Position numbers and translations under genes: made by a program. The notes beneath the pieces are model-generated. The model was given only the letters and a program-made list of their open reading frames with translations. It searched no databases and had not been told where the DNA came from. A stretch of 60,739 nucleotides of DNA. It comes from a bacterium. Its GTDB lineage: Bacteria; UBP6; UBA1177. Shown piece after piece: positions 1-8,847 of this stretch (positions within the stretch are counted from its first letter, which is position 1; each line of letters starts with the position of its first letter). The stretch covers positions 1 to 60,739 of the forward strand of contig JAEESW010000012.1 of assembly GCA_016290135.1 (NCBI GenBank), read 5' to 3'.

Positions 1-177
1 AGGTTTTGTGTCAGGCTCGTCATCGTCGTCTTCGTCATCGACAAATTCCTCATCATCCATAACATCCTCATCGCCGTCCGGCACAACCGCCGCGGAATCA
101 TCGTCAACAGGCGCTTTTGAACCGCCGCCGCACGAAATAAAAAGGAAAATCAGCATGATGGAGAAAAGAGTTTTCAT
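1..177 (-). CDS. Acidic-stalk lipoprotein, N-terminal part (cut by window edge)
   Basis: The minus strand from 177 reads MKTLFSIMLIFLFISCGGGS and then a run of Asp and Glu until the window ends, so only the first 59 residues are present. The start is supported by GTGAGGT a few bases upstream. The hydrophobic stretch ending in F-I-S-C is a lipobox, so Cys16 should be lipidated and the protein anchored in a membrane, probably the outer one because residue +2 is Gly. The acidic stretch resembles the flexible stalks of the other lipoproteins in this window. The functional domain lies outside, so no function can be given. Confidence 0.75.
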   Translation of the reverse strand, partial: MKTLFSIMLIFLFISCGGGSKAPVDDDSAAVVPDGDEDVMDDEEFVDDEDDDDEPDTKP

Positions 178-264
178 GACGGGACCTCACGAAAATTAAA
201 CAAAAACGGCAATATTATAGCGATATCAGAACAAAAAGAAAGAAAAAAATTCAATAAATTCGGC

Positions 265-2223
265 TTATTTCAGCATCTTGAGGTCGAGTCCGCCGGGATA
301 CATATAGCTTACGTCCATTCCCCAGCCGTAGACGATGATCCCGCATGAATCGGAGCATGTCAGGTGGTGGCGCATGAACCATGAATCGAGTTCGAAAATG
401 TAGTAGACTTTGTTGCTGCCGTAGACTGCACCCTGCATTTCGCCGTCCATCGCGGGTGTCGGAGTTTCACCGTCAAGCGTTATTTCGACTCCGGGATCTG
501 TGATGACTTCGACAAAATTGGCGTTTCCGCCGTCGGTATCGGTATCCTCGACCGAGTATGCGAAGAAGTAGTATTCATTCCTGAACTGTTCGACCGGCGG
601 GATTATCGTCATTGCAGGATCGCCGAAGCAGTATGAGTGCGAGGAACCCGGTCCGTCGTCGCGGCAGTCGGAGCTGATGTCTTCAGAACCGCTCAAATAC
701 TGCGTGACCTGAACGGGCTTGTCCGCTTCAACGAACGATGTTCCGGAAGTGAACCAGCTTCCGCCCTCGTCGATATGGTTAAGTTCATATTCGTAGAACT
801 GCCCTGCATTGAGCGTAAAGGTCTTTTCTGTGCCGCTTTTGAACTCTTCATCCTTGATTTTGACCGAAACATTCGTTCCGTCTTCCGCCGCTACGACCCT
901 GACAAAATCGCGGGCGTAACTTCTCGGTTTCGTTTTGACGACGGCATAGCGCGTTCCCCAGCGGTCGACTGGAAGAAGCTGGTGCTCAAGATGGTCGCAG
1001 TAACCTCTGTCTTTCGGGATATCGGCACATCCGTGGCCGCCGAAGACAGCTACAGGAGCGCACTTCGAATAAGGATTTTTGCACGATATTTTTGTGCCGG
1101 TGAAATCCGCCCCGTTGGATGTCGTGATGATATTCAGGACTTCGCCCTTGTTTATTTCGACAGTCATCGGAACTCCGGCCTGAGTACCCGGGATCTTCCC
1201 TGCAGGCGCGATGTTGGCGGTAGGCGTGATCTCGAGCTCGACCGTCATGTCGTAAGCGCCGATTATCGTGAAATAACCTGGTCCGTCGCCGTCAACGCCC
1301 GTTTCGTCAGGATAACTTGCGATAATGTAGTCGGAACCGAGCTTTGTCGAAGGAAGAACGAGCGAAGCGTCGTTCGAATGAAGGTTGTAGAACGGGTTGA
1401 ACTGATAGACGATTATCGGGAGATCAGATTTTATGTGGTAGCTGAGAAAACTTGCCGCCGTTCCGATGAGCATCCTGTCCTCTTTTTTCGGCGTAACGAC
1501 TATTGTTTCCTTCGGGTTTACCGTAATCACGAAAGATGAATCATGGTTTTTGCACTCCATGTCGTCATATTCGCTGCCGAGGAATGATTTCGTCACTTTG
1601 TAGCAGTATTCGAAACTCTCTATTTTTGTCTCCGTTCCGTCGTCCAGAGTCTTAAAGAATTCGATCGTAGCGGTTTTATCGGGATTTGAATTGGCAAGAG
1701 CGACCGAAAAAGAATCCTTGCTCGTTATCTTTTCGCTTTTTCTGCCGTTGTAGAGTTTCGCAGTGTAGAAATCGCAGCCAAGATAACTTACTCCGGCTGA
1801 AGAGCAGGCGTCTGCCTCACATTTTCCGTAAACGCAGGTCTTGCTCTCTCCGCACTTTTCGACCGGCACAGGATCGATACCGGATCCGTCTTCCTTGCAC
1901 TGGAAAACACTGTTAGGATCACTTGCGTCACATGTCTTAATTCCCGGGACACAGTTCGTGGGAACAGGCGGTTTCTCTTCATCCGGCTGCTCCTGATCTC
2001 CGTTGCCGGAATCTTCATCTGCATCAGCATCGGGAACAGCGTTGTCGCCGTCATTGTTCGGATTGCTTTCCGAATCCCCGGTTTCCTGATCTCCGCCGTC
2101 AGAGACCTCGCCGTTCTCTCCGTCGGGAAGAACAAGTTCCTCCTCATCGTCATCGGATACCGCGCATCCCGCAAATACGAGAGACAGGATACAAAACAGC
2201 AGAAAAGCACTCGATTTCTTCAT
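265..2223 (-). CDS. IgGFc-binding-like surface lipoprotein
   Basis: A 652-residue lipoprotein. The start at 2223 is chosen over an in-frame codon 33 bases upstream because AGAGGTGG precedes it and it begins a signal peptide ending in the lipobox L-V-F-A-G-C. Residues about 22-90 form an Asp/Glu/Gly/Asn stalk. A short Cys-rich segment follows (about residues 90-145). The rest resembles the IgGFc-binding N-terminal domain family (PF17517), including the stretch VFGGHGC...CDHLEHQLLP followed by VDRWGTRY. The family name comes from a mucin-like animal protein; in bacteria these are surface proteins of unknown binding partner, frequent in myxobacteria. Recognition is from motif memory, so the family call is likely but not proven. 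It is divergent from the following gene. Confidence 0.75.
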   Translation of the reverse strand: MKKSSAFLLFCILSLVFAGCAVSDDDEEELVLPDGENGEVSDGGDQETGDSESNPNNDGDNAVPDADADEDSGNGDQEQPDEEKPPVPTNCVPGIKTCDASDPNSVFQCKEDGSGIDPVPVEKCGESKTCVYGKCEADACSSAGVSYLGCDFYTAKLYNGRKSEKITSKDSFSVALANSNPDKTATIEFFKTLDDGTETKIESFEYCYKVTKSFLGSEYDDMECKNHDSSFVITVNPKETIVVTPKKEDRMLIGTAASFLSYHIKSDLPIIVYQFNPFYNLHSNDASLVLPSTKLGSDYIIASYPDETGVDGDGPGYFTIIGAYDMTVELEITPTANIAPAGKIPGTQAGVPMTVEINKGEVLNIITTSNGADFTGTKISCKNPYSKCAPVAVFGGHGCADIPKDRGYCDHLEHQLLPVDRWGTRYAVVKTKPRSYARDFVRVVAAEDGTNVSVKIKDEEFKSGTEKTFTLNAGQFYEYELNHIDEGGSWFTSGTSFVEADKPVQVTQYLSGSEDISSDCRDDGPGSSHSYCFGDPAMTIIPPVEQFRNEYYFFAYSVEDTDTDGGNANFVEVITDPGVEITLDGETPTPAMDGEMQGAVYGSNKVYYIFELDSWFMRHHLTCSDSCGIIVYGWGMDVSYMYPGGLDLKMLK

Positions 2224-2378
2224 GGATCCACCTCTAATATGTTTTATCGTCAACACAAAAGCACAGTAATTCTACATATCGCGGGGAAAAATCAATAAAT
2301 TTTCTTCCCGGCAATAAACTGACGGTCACGGAGTTATGACCACGCGGCTCCCTCTGCGCCGGCATCCTTGCTCTCCCC

Positions 2379-2406
2379 TTGATTATTTGAATTTTTTTCT
2401 TAAAAT
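2379..2406 (+). promoter_or_regulatory. Putative sigma-70 promoter for the LpoA-like/trmD operon
   Basis: TTGATT at 2379-2384 and TAAAAT at 2401-2406 are separated by 16 bases and lie just upstream of the ribosome binding site of the gene at 2432. A small hairpin (GGTCA at 2324-2328 with TGACC at 2337-2341) lies upstream. Assigned by pattern only. Confidence 0.45.
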
Positions 2407-2431
2407 AACGCGTTTTTAAGTGAGGTGACGC

Positions 2432-4501
2432 ATGAAGATCAGATTTTTTTCACTTTTTTTGATAGTTCTTTCAGCTTCGTTTCAGATAAGCTGCTCGACA
2501 TTGGAAATGGATGAAACTCCTGACAATCCTGAGTGGGAAGAAGTCGAAGCAAAATATAAATCGCTGGAATCAGAGGGAAATTTCTCAGGGATCGAGGCAT
2601 ACTCACAAGAACTTTCAGCCTTCGAATGGGCAAAATGGCAGACGAACCAGATAAAGTTCATGCTTGCTTCGGCTTTATACAACCAGAAGAAGTATACCGA
2701 GGCACTCAAAGTGCTCGGAGAATTGAAAAATGTCGCTCCGTTCACCCACAAGACGCATGTCATGGCAGGAAACGCCGCGCTTGCCGAAAAAGAATACAAC
2801 GATGCGCTGAAATGGATCTTCTCGGTCTATCTCAAACTCGACAAAGAGTCCAAACTCGCCGCTTCAAAAACTGTTTTTCTGGCATACATATATTCAAAAA
2901 GGTTCGATTCCGCGGCAAAATGGTACAAAGAACTCGATGACGAGAAAAAGGCCAACCTTCAGCCCGAATTCGACGCATGGTTGAATGAAAATGAGGAAAA
3001 CAGGCGTGCTTTCGACCTTGCTCTGAACGGAGAACAGGGATCTGAAACCGGGGAGAGCGAACAGCCGCAGAGTATCGAAGACATCATCCAGGATGCAGTT
3101 GCAAAGGAACCTGAAGCGGCAACACTGCAGGACGACGGATCTGCTGATATCGTCCCCGCCGCATTCGACGGGAGCTATGTCCCTGACTGGAACAAAGTGT
3201 GCGTCGCGCTTTCATCGAACGACAAGTGGAGCAAATACAATGAAGTCATCAAGACCTACCTGAACTGGCATTTCGGAAAATTCGACAAAAGCGGGATAAA
3301 GCCCGAATTCATCGAATACGAAAGCGAGAAATCGGTCGAAGACTTAATGAAAAAAGCTAAAGATATCAAGTGTTTTGCCGTCGCAGGTCCGTTTTTTGCC
3401 CATGAATTCGCCGAAACTTTCATAATGAAATCGTCGGAATATTCGATCCCCGTCATCTCCTACATCCCGTTCGGCACGCTCCCGGGATCGCTCCTCTTCA
3501 ATGTCCGCCAGACAAAAGACCTCGAAGCTGAAAACCTTGTGAGATACGCCGTCGGAAAAGAAAAAAGGAGATTCGCAATAGCATACATCGACGATCCGAA
3601 CGGCAGAGCGCTGCGCGACACATACTGGAGAGCCATCGAGGCAGCCGGCGGTCAGGTCACGGACATAATCGACATCTCACCAGCTGACAAAGCATACAAG
3701 GACGATGTCGAAAAAGTTGTCGGAAAGCAGGACAATTACGATGAGGCGATCCGCGGATTCAAGTGGAGGAACAAAGAAAAATTCACGACAGACGCCATTA
3801 TGAGCCGCGCCGTTGACAGTTTCATAAAAAGGATTCCGGGCAAATGCAGCTTCGACGTCCTCGCAGTCCTCACAGATCCGAAACAGACGGCAAGCCTTCT
3901 TCCCGCCTTCCCCTACCTCAACGTTGAGTTCGCATACTACCAGAAATACCTCAACAGGGCTGTCAACGCGAAAAAGCAGGAGCTCAGGAAAGACGGCTAC
4001 GACTGGGATATCCAGCAGATCCTCGTTCTGGGACCTTCCGAGATGATAAGCAGCCCGAAAAACATCGAAGAACTGGGCAAACTTATCGACGGAATGGTGA
4101 TCTTCGCACCGAGGTCGGATACGACTGAGAAAAACGAGAAATATTCAAAGATATCCAAGGTCTTCAAAGACAACAACAACCGTTCGCTCTACTTTGCGGA
4201 AACAATAGCGGCCGAAGTCGCGGACATCCTGCTCTCGGCTCTTGCGGCTTCGCAGAAAAGCGACATGGGAAACTTTGTCGAAGCGCTGAAAAACACTCAG
4301 TACACATCGCTCGTTTCGGGAAAAGCCGTCAAATTTGACGGAATGAACCGCATGACAGGAAGAAGCGAGATCCTTATCGGCAGGAACAAAGAGCCGTTTA
4401 TGACTCCTGAAGAGATCGAAGAGGAGATAAAACGCAAAGCCGAGGAAAAACTTAAAGAAGGAAAGCCGGGAGAGGCGGAAAATGAAGCGCCTGAAAATTG
4501 A
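2432..4501 (+). CDS. LpoA-like lipoprotein: TPR plus type 1 periplasmic-binding fold
   Basis: A 689-residue lipoprotein with a signal peptide ending in Q-I-S-C (Cys21) and a start preceded by GAGGTGA. Residues about 30-190 look like helical tetratricopeptide repeats. An acidic Gln/Glu linker follows (about 195-245). The C-terminal two thirds has the alternating pattern of a type 1 periplasmic-binding domain (for example CFAVAGPFFAHE and RFAIAYIDDPNGRALRDTYW). This architecture matches LpoA/YraM-type activators of penicillin-binding protein 1A and related branched-chain amino acid receptor-like proteins. A role in peptidoglycan synthesis is inferred, helped by a class A PBP at 53221 in the same window. 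The end overlaps trmD by 20 bases, so the two are co-transcribed. Confidence 0.65.
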   Translation: MKIRFFSLFLIVLSASFQISCSTLEMDETPDNPEWEEVEAKYKSLESEGNFSGIEAYSQELSAFEWAKWQTNQIKFMLASALYNQKKYTEALKVLGELKNVAPFTHKTHVMAGNAALAEKEYNDALKWIFSVYLKLDKESKLAASKTVFLAYIYSKRFDSAAKWYKELDDEKKANLQPEFDAWLNENEENRRAFDLALNGEQGSETGESEQPQSIEDIIQDAVAKEPEAATLQDDGSADIVPAAFDGSYVPDWNKVCVALSSNDKWSKYNEVIKTYLNWHFGKFDKSGIKPEFIEYESEKSVEDLMKKAKDIKCFAVAGPFFAHEFAETFIMKSSEYSIPVISYIPFGTLPGSLLFNVRQTKDLEAENLVRYAVGKEKRRFAIAYIDDPNGRALRDTYWRAIEAAGGQVTDIIDISPADKAYKDDVEKVVGKQDNYDEAIRGFKWRNKEKFTTDAIMSRAVDSFIKRIPGKCSFDVLAVLTDPKQTASLLPAFPYLNVEFAYYQKYLNRAVNAKKQELRKDGYDWDIQQILVLGPSEMISSPKNIEELGKLIDGMVIFAPRSDTTEKNEKYSKISKVFKDNNNRSLYFAETIAAEVADILLSALAASQKSDMGNFVEALKNTQYTSLVSGKAVKFDGMNRMTGRSEILIGRNKEPFMTPEEIEEEIKRKAEEKLKEGKPGEAENEAPEN

Positions 4502-5198
4502 TGTCCTGACACTTTTCCCCGAATTTTTCGAATCGCCTTTCTCTGTCAGCATGATGAAAAGAGCCGTTGACAACGGCATTATCGAACTTGGTCTGCATCA
4601 GATCCGCGATTTCGGCCTCGGGAACAGGCGTCAGGTAGACGATTCGCCCTACGGCGGCGGTGCGGGACTCATAATGAAACCTGAAGTGATCACCGCGGCG
4701 TGGGAAGCGCTTCCGAAGACTGAAAAAACTATCACGATCGTGATGTCGCCGAGAGGAAAACTTTTTGATCAGCAGAAAGCGGTAGAATTTTCGGAGACCG
4801 CCGAGCACCTGATCTTTGTCTGCGGTCACTACGAAGGGATCGACCAGCGTTTCATCGAAATTTCGGGCGCGGTAGAACTGTCTGTCGGCGACTATGTCCT
4901 CACCGGCGGAGAGACTGCGGCCCTTTCTGTCATCGATGCCGTGACGAGGCTCATCCCCGGCGTTCTGGGAAACGAGGAATCCTTCAAAAACGAGTCTTTC
5001 TCGCTTCCTCTGCTCGAACATGACCAGTACACTATGCCGCGTGTTTTCAGAGGTCTGGCGATACCGAAAGTCCTTACCGGCGGCAACCACGCGAAGATCG
5101 AAGCCTGGAGACTCAGGAACGCTTTGGCAAAAACAGCTGAAAACAGACCTGAGCTGCTTTCACAAATTCCACCTGAATTCTGGGAAGAAATGAAATGA
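4482..5198 (+). CDS. trmD: tRNA (guanine-N1)-methyltransferase
   Basis: TrmD uses S-adenosylmethionine to methylate N1 of G37 in tRNAs reading CNN-type codons, which prevents +1 frameshifting. The 238-residue length is normal. Family motifs are clear: the start MKRLKIDVLTLFPEFF, the Gly-rich GGGAGLIMKPE, GHYEGIDQRF, and LSVGDYVLTGGE in the trefoil-knot AdoMet site. GGAGAGG precedes the start, which lies inside the end of the upstream lipoprotein gene. The following methyltransferase begins at an ATGA overlap and rplS comes after it. The usual upstream partners rpsP and rimM are not here. Confidence 0.96.
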   Translation: MKRLKIDVLTLFPEFFESPFSVSMMKRAVDNGIIELGLHQIRDFGLGNRRQVDDSPYGGGAGLIMKPEVITAAWEALPKTEKTITIVMSPRGKLFDQQKAVEFSETAEHLIFVCGHYEGIDQRFIEISGAVELSVGDYVLTGGETAALSVIDAVTRLIPGVLGNEESFKNESFSLPLLEHDQYTMPRVFRGLAIPKVLTGGNHAKIEAWRLRNALAKTAENRPELLSQIPPEFWEEMK

Positions 5199-5749
5199 AA
5201 AATTTTTACATCGGACTGATCCACAGCCCCGTTCTCCGCAACGGAGCAGCCATCACGTCTTCAATAACGAACCTTGATCTGCACGACATCGCGAGAGTCT
5301 GCGCGACTTACGGCCTCGGCGGATACTTTGTGATCCACCCTGACGACAAAATGCGCTCGATCGCGGCGCAACTTGCCTCACACTGGACCGAAGGCGAAGG
5401 AAAAACTTACAATCCCGACCGCTTCAAAGCGCTGCAGGTAATGAAGATCGTTCCGAGTCTGGATGAAGCGAAAAAAAAGATCGAAGAAAAATGGGGAGTA
5501 AGACCTGTCACTGTCGGGACGACCGCAAGAAAAAAGGAAAAGGAAAAATCTGTCACGATAAACGGACTCAAAGAAGAAAAAAACAGACCTGTTCTGATAC
5601 TCTTCGGAACAGCCGGCGGAATGGAGGATAACTTCTTGAATTCATTGGACTTACTGCTTGAACCGATAGACCTCGGGACAGGCTACAACCACCTTAGCGT
5701 GAGAAGCGCAGTGTCGATTTTTATTGACAGATTGAGTAGAACTGACTAA
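5195..5749 (+). CDS. SPOUT-class RNA methyltransferase (PF09936-like)
   Basis: A 184-residue protein starting at an ATGA overlap with trmD. It begins with YIGLIHSPVLRNGAAITSSITNLDLHDIARVCATYG and contains LILFGTAGGM and LSVRSAVSIFIDRL, the pattern of the putative SAM-dependent RNA methyltransferase family often found next to, or fused with, TrmD in deltaproteobacteria and relatives. The target nucleotide is unknown to me. Its position between trmD and rplS suggests tRNA or rRNA modification. Here the two methyltransferases are separate but translationally coupled genes. Confidence 0.8.
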   Translation: MKNFYIGLIHSPVLRNGAAITSSITNLDLHDIARVCATYGLGGYFVIHPDDKMRSIAAQLASHWTEGEGKTYNPDRFKALQVMKIVPSLDEAKKKIEEKWGVRPVTVGTTARKKEKEKSVTINGLKEEKNRPVLILFGTAGGMEDNFLNSLDLLLEPIDLGTGYNHLSVRSAVSIFIDRLSRTD

Positions 5750-5782
5750 TATACCGCCGCGTTATTTTTGGAGGAGAAAAAA

Positions 5783-6142
5783 ATGACAACCAACATTATT
5801 CAAAAACTTGAAAATCAGCAGAAAAGAATCGATCATTACTATGTAAAACCGGGAGATAAAATCGAAGTTCACACCCGCATCATCGAAGGTGAAAAAGTTC
5901 GTATCCAGATCTTCAAAGGCGATGTCATCGCAATCAAAAACGGCAGAGACAACAACAGAACGACAATAACTGTCAGAAAGTTCTCCGGCGGTTACGGCGT
6001 TGAGAAGATATTCCCGCTTCACTCCCCGATGATCGAGAAGATAGAACTCGTAAACAGAGGTCTCGTCCGCAGAAGCAAACTTTACTATCAGAGACTTCGT
6101 AAAGGCAACGCAGCAAGAATCAAACCGAAAAACATCTGGTAG
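5783..6142 (+). CDS. rplS: 50S ribosomal protein L19
   Basis: L19 lies at the 30S-50S interface. The start at 5783 follows GGAGGAG; an in-frame TTG at 5768 sits inside the ribosome binding site and is not used. The 119-residue product shows typical L19 sequence: VKPGDKIEVHTRI, RIQIFKGDVIAIKNG, FPLHSPMIEKIELVNRG and RRSKLYYQR. The order trmD-(SPOUT)-rplS is the usual bacterial arrangement. Confidence 0.96.
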   Translation: MTTNIIQKLENQQKRIDHYYVKPGDKIEVHTRIIEGEKVRIQIFKGDVIAIKNGRDNNRTTITVRKFSGGYGVEKIFPLHSPMIEKIELVNRGLVRRSKLYYQRLRKGNAARIKPKNIW

Positions 6143-7137
6143 TGTTTTCGTTTTTATTCGCGTTATTTCTCGCAGTTTCAGCAGAAAATCCTGTTTGCCA
6201 GTCAAGATTCGATTTAGAAGAAGAACTTTATAGATCTGTTGCGCTCCATAGCGACGATATTTCCGTCAGACTGAGTTATCTCAAAAGATACGGTCCCTGC
6301 ATAACGCAGGAAGGCATCAATATCATTGAAGAAAGGAATATCGTCATTGTTGAAGAGCTCGATTGCGAGGCTCCGCTTGACGGGCTCGAATTTTTCTTCA
6401 GAAATAAAAAACTCTGCTCCCGCTCCGTCACTTTTTATCCTTCAAAAAAAGTTTTTACCGGAAAAAAGAGCGCTTCCCCCGTTTCTCTCCCCGAAAACTG
6501 GCGGCACATCGAAACAGCCGAAACCGTGCTTTTTTACGATTCGACCGCAAGATTCGGGGAAAACAGCGATACGACAGGGCAGATCCTGGCAAAGAGCGGT
6601 GACGGGATCTTCACGAACCATCTCGGGAAAGTGATCCATCCCGAATTTATCTATTCAAACGGAAATTGGGAAAAAGTTTTTCCTTTGAGGGAACTTTTTT
6701 ATCTGACTGTCGGGAAAAACGGCACTTTTGAAGTCAGGATCATAACGGAAAATTCCATCCCCTACGACAAAAAGGAGCTTTTCGAACTGCTCGGGCTCAA
6801 AGCCGATGCTCCGGAAGAGCCTTTTTTTGCTCCGAGCACCGTTTCTCTTAAAGGAAAAGGGCTCAAAGGGATCCGGATCCCGAAAACAGAATATCTGACT
6901 GACAGGGAAAGCGACCACGGGACATACAAGATCTCTCTGTATTACCCGGAGTTGCAGAAAAAGGAGAACGTGACGGTCAGAACAGAGAGTTATGAACTGC
7001 AGATCCTTTTTTCAGACGGCAGACTCGAAGCGGATCTCACGATCTTCGTGAAAAAACTGACTCCTGAAGAGGCTCTCAACATAAAGACGGTGCTGAACCG
7101 CGAGATCCCTGCATTTTTCGTTCAGACGGCGAAATGA
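6142..7137 (+). CDS. Secreted protein of unknown function
   Basis: A 331-residue protein with a short hydrophobic N-terminus (MFSFLFALFLAVSAEN) that looks like a cleavable signal peptide. The GTG start shares its first base with the last base of the rplS stop codon and has no clear Shine-Dalgarno sequence, so it is probably made by translational coupling. The body has a globular mix with several aromatic and beta-rich stretches (for example EFFFRNKKLCSRSVTFYP). I recognise no family. It ends at 7137 exactly where the convergent flippase gene ends. Confidence 0.65.
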   Translation: MFSFLFALFLAVSAENPVCQSRFDLEEELYRSVALHSDDISVRLSYLKRYGPCITQEGINIIEERNIVIVEELDCEAPLDGLEFFFRNKKLCSRSVTFYPSKKVFTGKKSASPVSLPENWRHIETAETVLFYDSTARFGENSDTTGQILAKSGDGIFTNHLGKVIHPEFIYSNGNWEKVFPLRELFYLTVGKNGTFEVRIITENSIPYDKKELFELLGLKADAPEEPFFAPSTVSLKGKGLKGIRIPKTEYLTDRESDHGTYKISLYYPELQKKENVTVRTESYELQILFSDGRLEADLTIFVKKLTPEEALNIKTVLNREIPAFFVQTAK

Positions 7138-8640
7138 TCATTTTGCGCCGGATATCCTTTTTCTGACTGTGACAATGAGACCGCGGAGAAGCGGTTCTTT
7201 GAGTATCACAACTGCCGCAAAGACCATGAGGAGCAGCGTCTTGAAAGCAAGAGAAAGGATCTTTCCTTCGACAGGCACGAATGAAGCCGCCGCCCAGAGG
7301 ATCATCGCGAGAGCAAAATAGAAAGCGCCGCTTTTCACACGGTAGGCGATCGGGAAATATTTCTGACCGATAAAATAGGAAGCCGTCATTACTACGAAAT
7401 TTGAGAAAAACGAAGCCCATGCGCACGCCATGAAACCGAATTTCGGCACGAAGAGCACTATAATCAGCACTGTTATGATGCAGGCCGCGAACGAAAAATA
7501 ACTTCCCCACTTCGTCCTGTCGGTGAGTTTGTACCAGATCGAAAGGTTTGAGTAGATCCCGAAGAAAAGTTCGCCCAGCATTACGATCGGGACTATCGCA
7601 AGACCTGCAAAATAGGCACTGCCGATGAGGTGCTTGAAAATATCAAGGTAGAAAGTTATCCCGAGGAAGGTAAAGAGCGAAAAAAGGAGGAAGTAGTGCA
7701 TCACATCGACATAGATCGAAGTGTCGTCACCTTTTTTGTAGCGGAAAGCAAAAGGTTCGTAGGCATATCTGAAGGCCTGCAGCGACATGACCATGACGAC
7801 AGTTATCTTGAAGCAGGCTCCGTAGATCCCGAGCTGTGAATTCGCCTCTACCGGATCCGAAAAGAGATACGGAAAAAGAATTTTGTCGGCTGTCTGATTG
7901 AAGATCCCGGCAATTCCGAAGAGGAGTATCGGAAAGGAATATCTGAAAATTTCCCGCATGAGTTTAGAATCGAAAGACCACTTGAAAAGAAAATCTGGGG
8001 AAAGAGCCAAAAGGGCGAAAAGCGACGAAACTACGTTTGAAACAAAGACATAGCGTATTTCAAGTCCCGGAGACCAGATCAGGTTGACAGCAGAAAAACC
8101 GTTTTTTGAGAGCCACGGCGCAGCAAGGAGGAAAAAGAGGTTGAGTCCGATATTTATCGCGATCGAGCCGAGTTTTATACCTGCGAACCTGAATGCGCGC
8201 TGCTGGTGCCTTAAATTCGCAAACGGAATGGCGGTAAAAGCATCCATCGCGACGATAACGGCAAGCATCATGACAAATTCCTTGTATCCGGCATAGCCCA
8301 TTGCAGCTGATATCGGCTTTAAAAACAGTGCGACCGCAAGGACGAAAAGCGATGAAGTCGCCGCAAGCGAAGTGAGGATCGTGCCGTAGACCTTTTTCGG
8401 ATCGGGATTTTTGTTGATGAATCTGAAAAAACCTGTCTCCATGCCGTAAGTCAGAATGACGAGCATGAGCGCCGTCCAGCCGTAAAGATTCGTCACAATG
8501 CCGTAATCGCTCGTCTGCGTCAGCACTCTCGTGTATACAGGGACAAGCATCCAGTTGAGAAAACGCCCGACAATGCTGGAAAGCCCGTATACTGCCGTTT
8601 CGCCCAAAAGTTTTTTCATTCTTGAACCGTTTGCACTCAT
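7138..8640 (-). CDS. Lipopolysaccharide/oligosaccharide flippase (MOP superfamily)
   Basis: A 500-residue polytopic membrane protein with about 12-14 hydrophobic segments. The N-terminus KKLLGETAVYGLSSIVGRFLNWMLVPVYTRVLT is typical of the polysaccharide biosynthesis/Wzx-like branch of the MOP flippases, which move undecaprenyl-linked oligosaccharides or related lipids across the inner membrane. The ATG at 8640 is preceded by GAGGGG; a second ATG seven codons in is possible. No glycosyltransferases lie next to it, so the substrate is unknown. Its stop codon abuts the stop of the convergent gene at 7137. Confidence 0.85.
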   Translation of the reverse strand: MSANGSRMKKLLGETAVYGLSSIVGRFLNWMLVPVYTRVLTQTSDYGIVTNLYGWTALMLVILTYGMETGFFRFINKNPDPKKVYGTILTSLAATSSLFVLAVALFLKPISAAMGYAGYKEFVMMLAVIVAMDAFTAIPFANLRHQQRAFRFAGIKLGSIAINIGLNLFFLLAAPWLSKNGFSAVNLIWSPGLEIRYVFVSNVVSSLFALLALSPDFLFKWSFDSKLMREIFRYSFPILLFGIAGIFNQTADKILFPYLFSDPVEANSQLGIYGACFKITVVMVMSLQAFRYAYEPFAFRYKKGDDTSIYVDVMHYFLLFSLFTFLGITFYLDIFKHLIGSAYFAGLAIVPIVMLGELFFGIYSNLSIWYKLTDRTKWGSYFSFAACIITVLIIVLFVPKFGFMACAWASFFSNFVVMTASYFIGQKYFPIAYRVKSGAFYFALAMILWAAASFVPVEGKILSLAFKTLLLMVFAAVVILKEPLLRGLIVTVRKRISGAK

Positions 8641-8718
8641 TTCAGCCCCTCAAAAATCAAAATCCGCGCGATTATAATTTTCGCAGAACCTTTTTCAAGC
8701 CATAAATCCTTACAAAAT

Positions 8719-8747
8719 TTGTTTTCTCCTCTCTTTTTCTTTAAAAT
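8719..8747 (+). promoter_or_regulatory. Putative promoter upstream of the YihY-like gene
   Basis: TTGTTT (8719-8724) and TAAAAT (8742-8747) are separated by 17 bases. The transcript would run through the dispersed repeat at 8763 before the YihY-like gene. The -35 match is weak. Confidence 0.3.
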
Positions 8748-8762
8748 CCCGCGGTTTTGATC

Positions 8763-8826
8763 CCCCTCTAAGTCAGAGGGGCGGTGCTTTAGCGGCGTGG
8801 GCGTATGTTGAAAAACCGGCACGCCC
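8763..8826 (+). repeat. Dispersed intergenic repeat, copy 1
   Basis: This stretch aligns with the reverse complement of 47369-47435 over about 48 bases at roughly four in five positions, including an exact GCTTTAGCG core, CTAAG and AGCGG-like blocks. It can fold: CCCTCT...AGAGGG at its left end, and GGCGTG (8794-8799) with CACGCC (8820-8825). Both copies are in intergenic DNA ahead of a start codon but in opposite orientation to the downstream gene. It looks like a REP-type or decayed mobile palindrome, family not known to me. Confidence 0.55.
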
Positions 8827-8847
8827 CGCAGTCTGCTTCGGGCAGTA

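Noticed and set aside
637-1539. A 300-codon plus-strand frame opposite the IgGFc-like lipoprotein
   Set aside because: Arg/Val-rich shadow translation; the minus strand has a signal peptide, lipobox and a family match.
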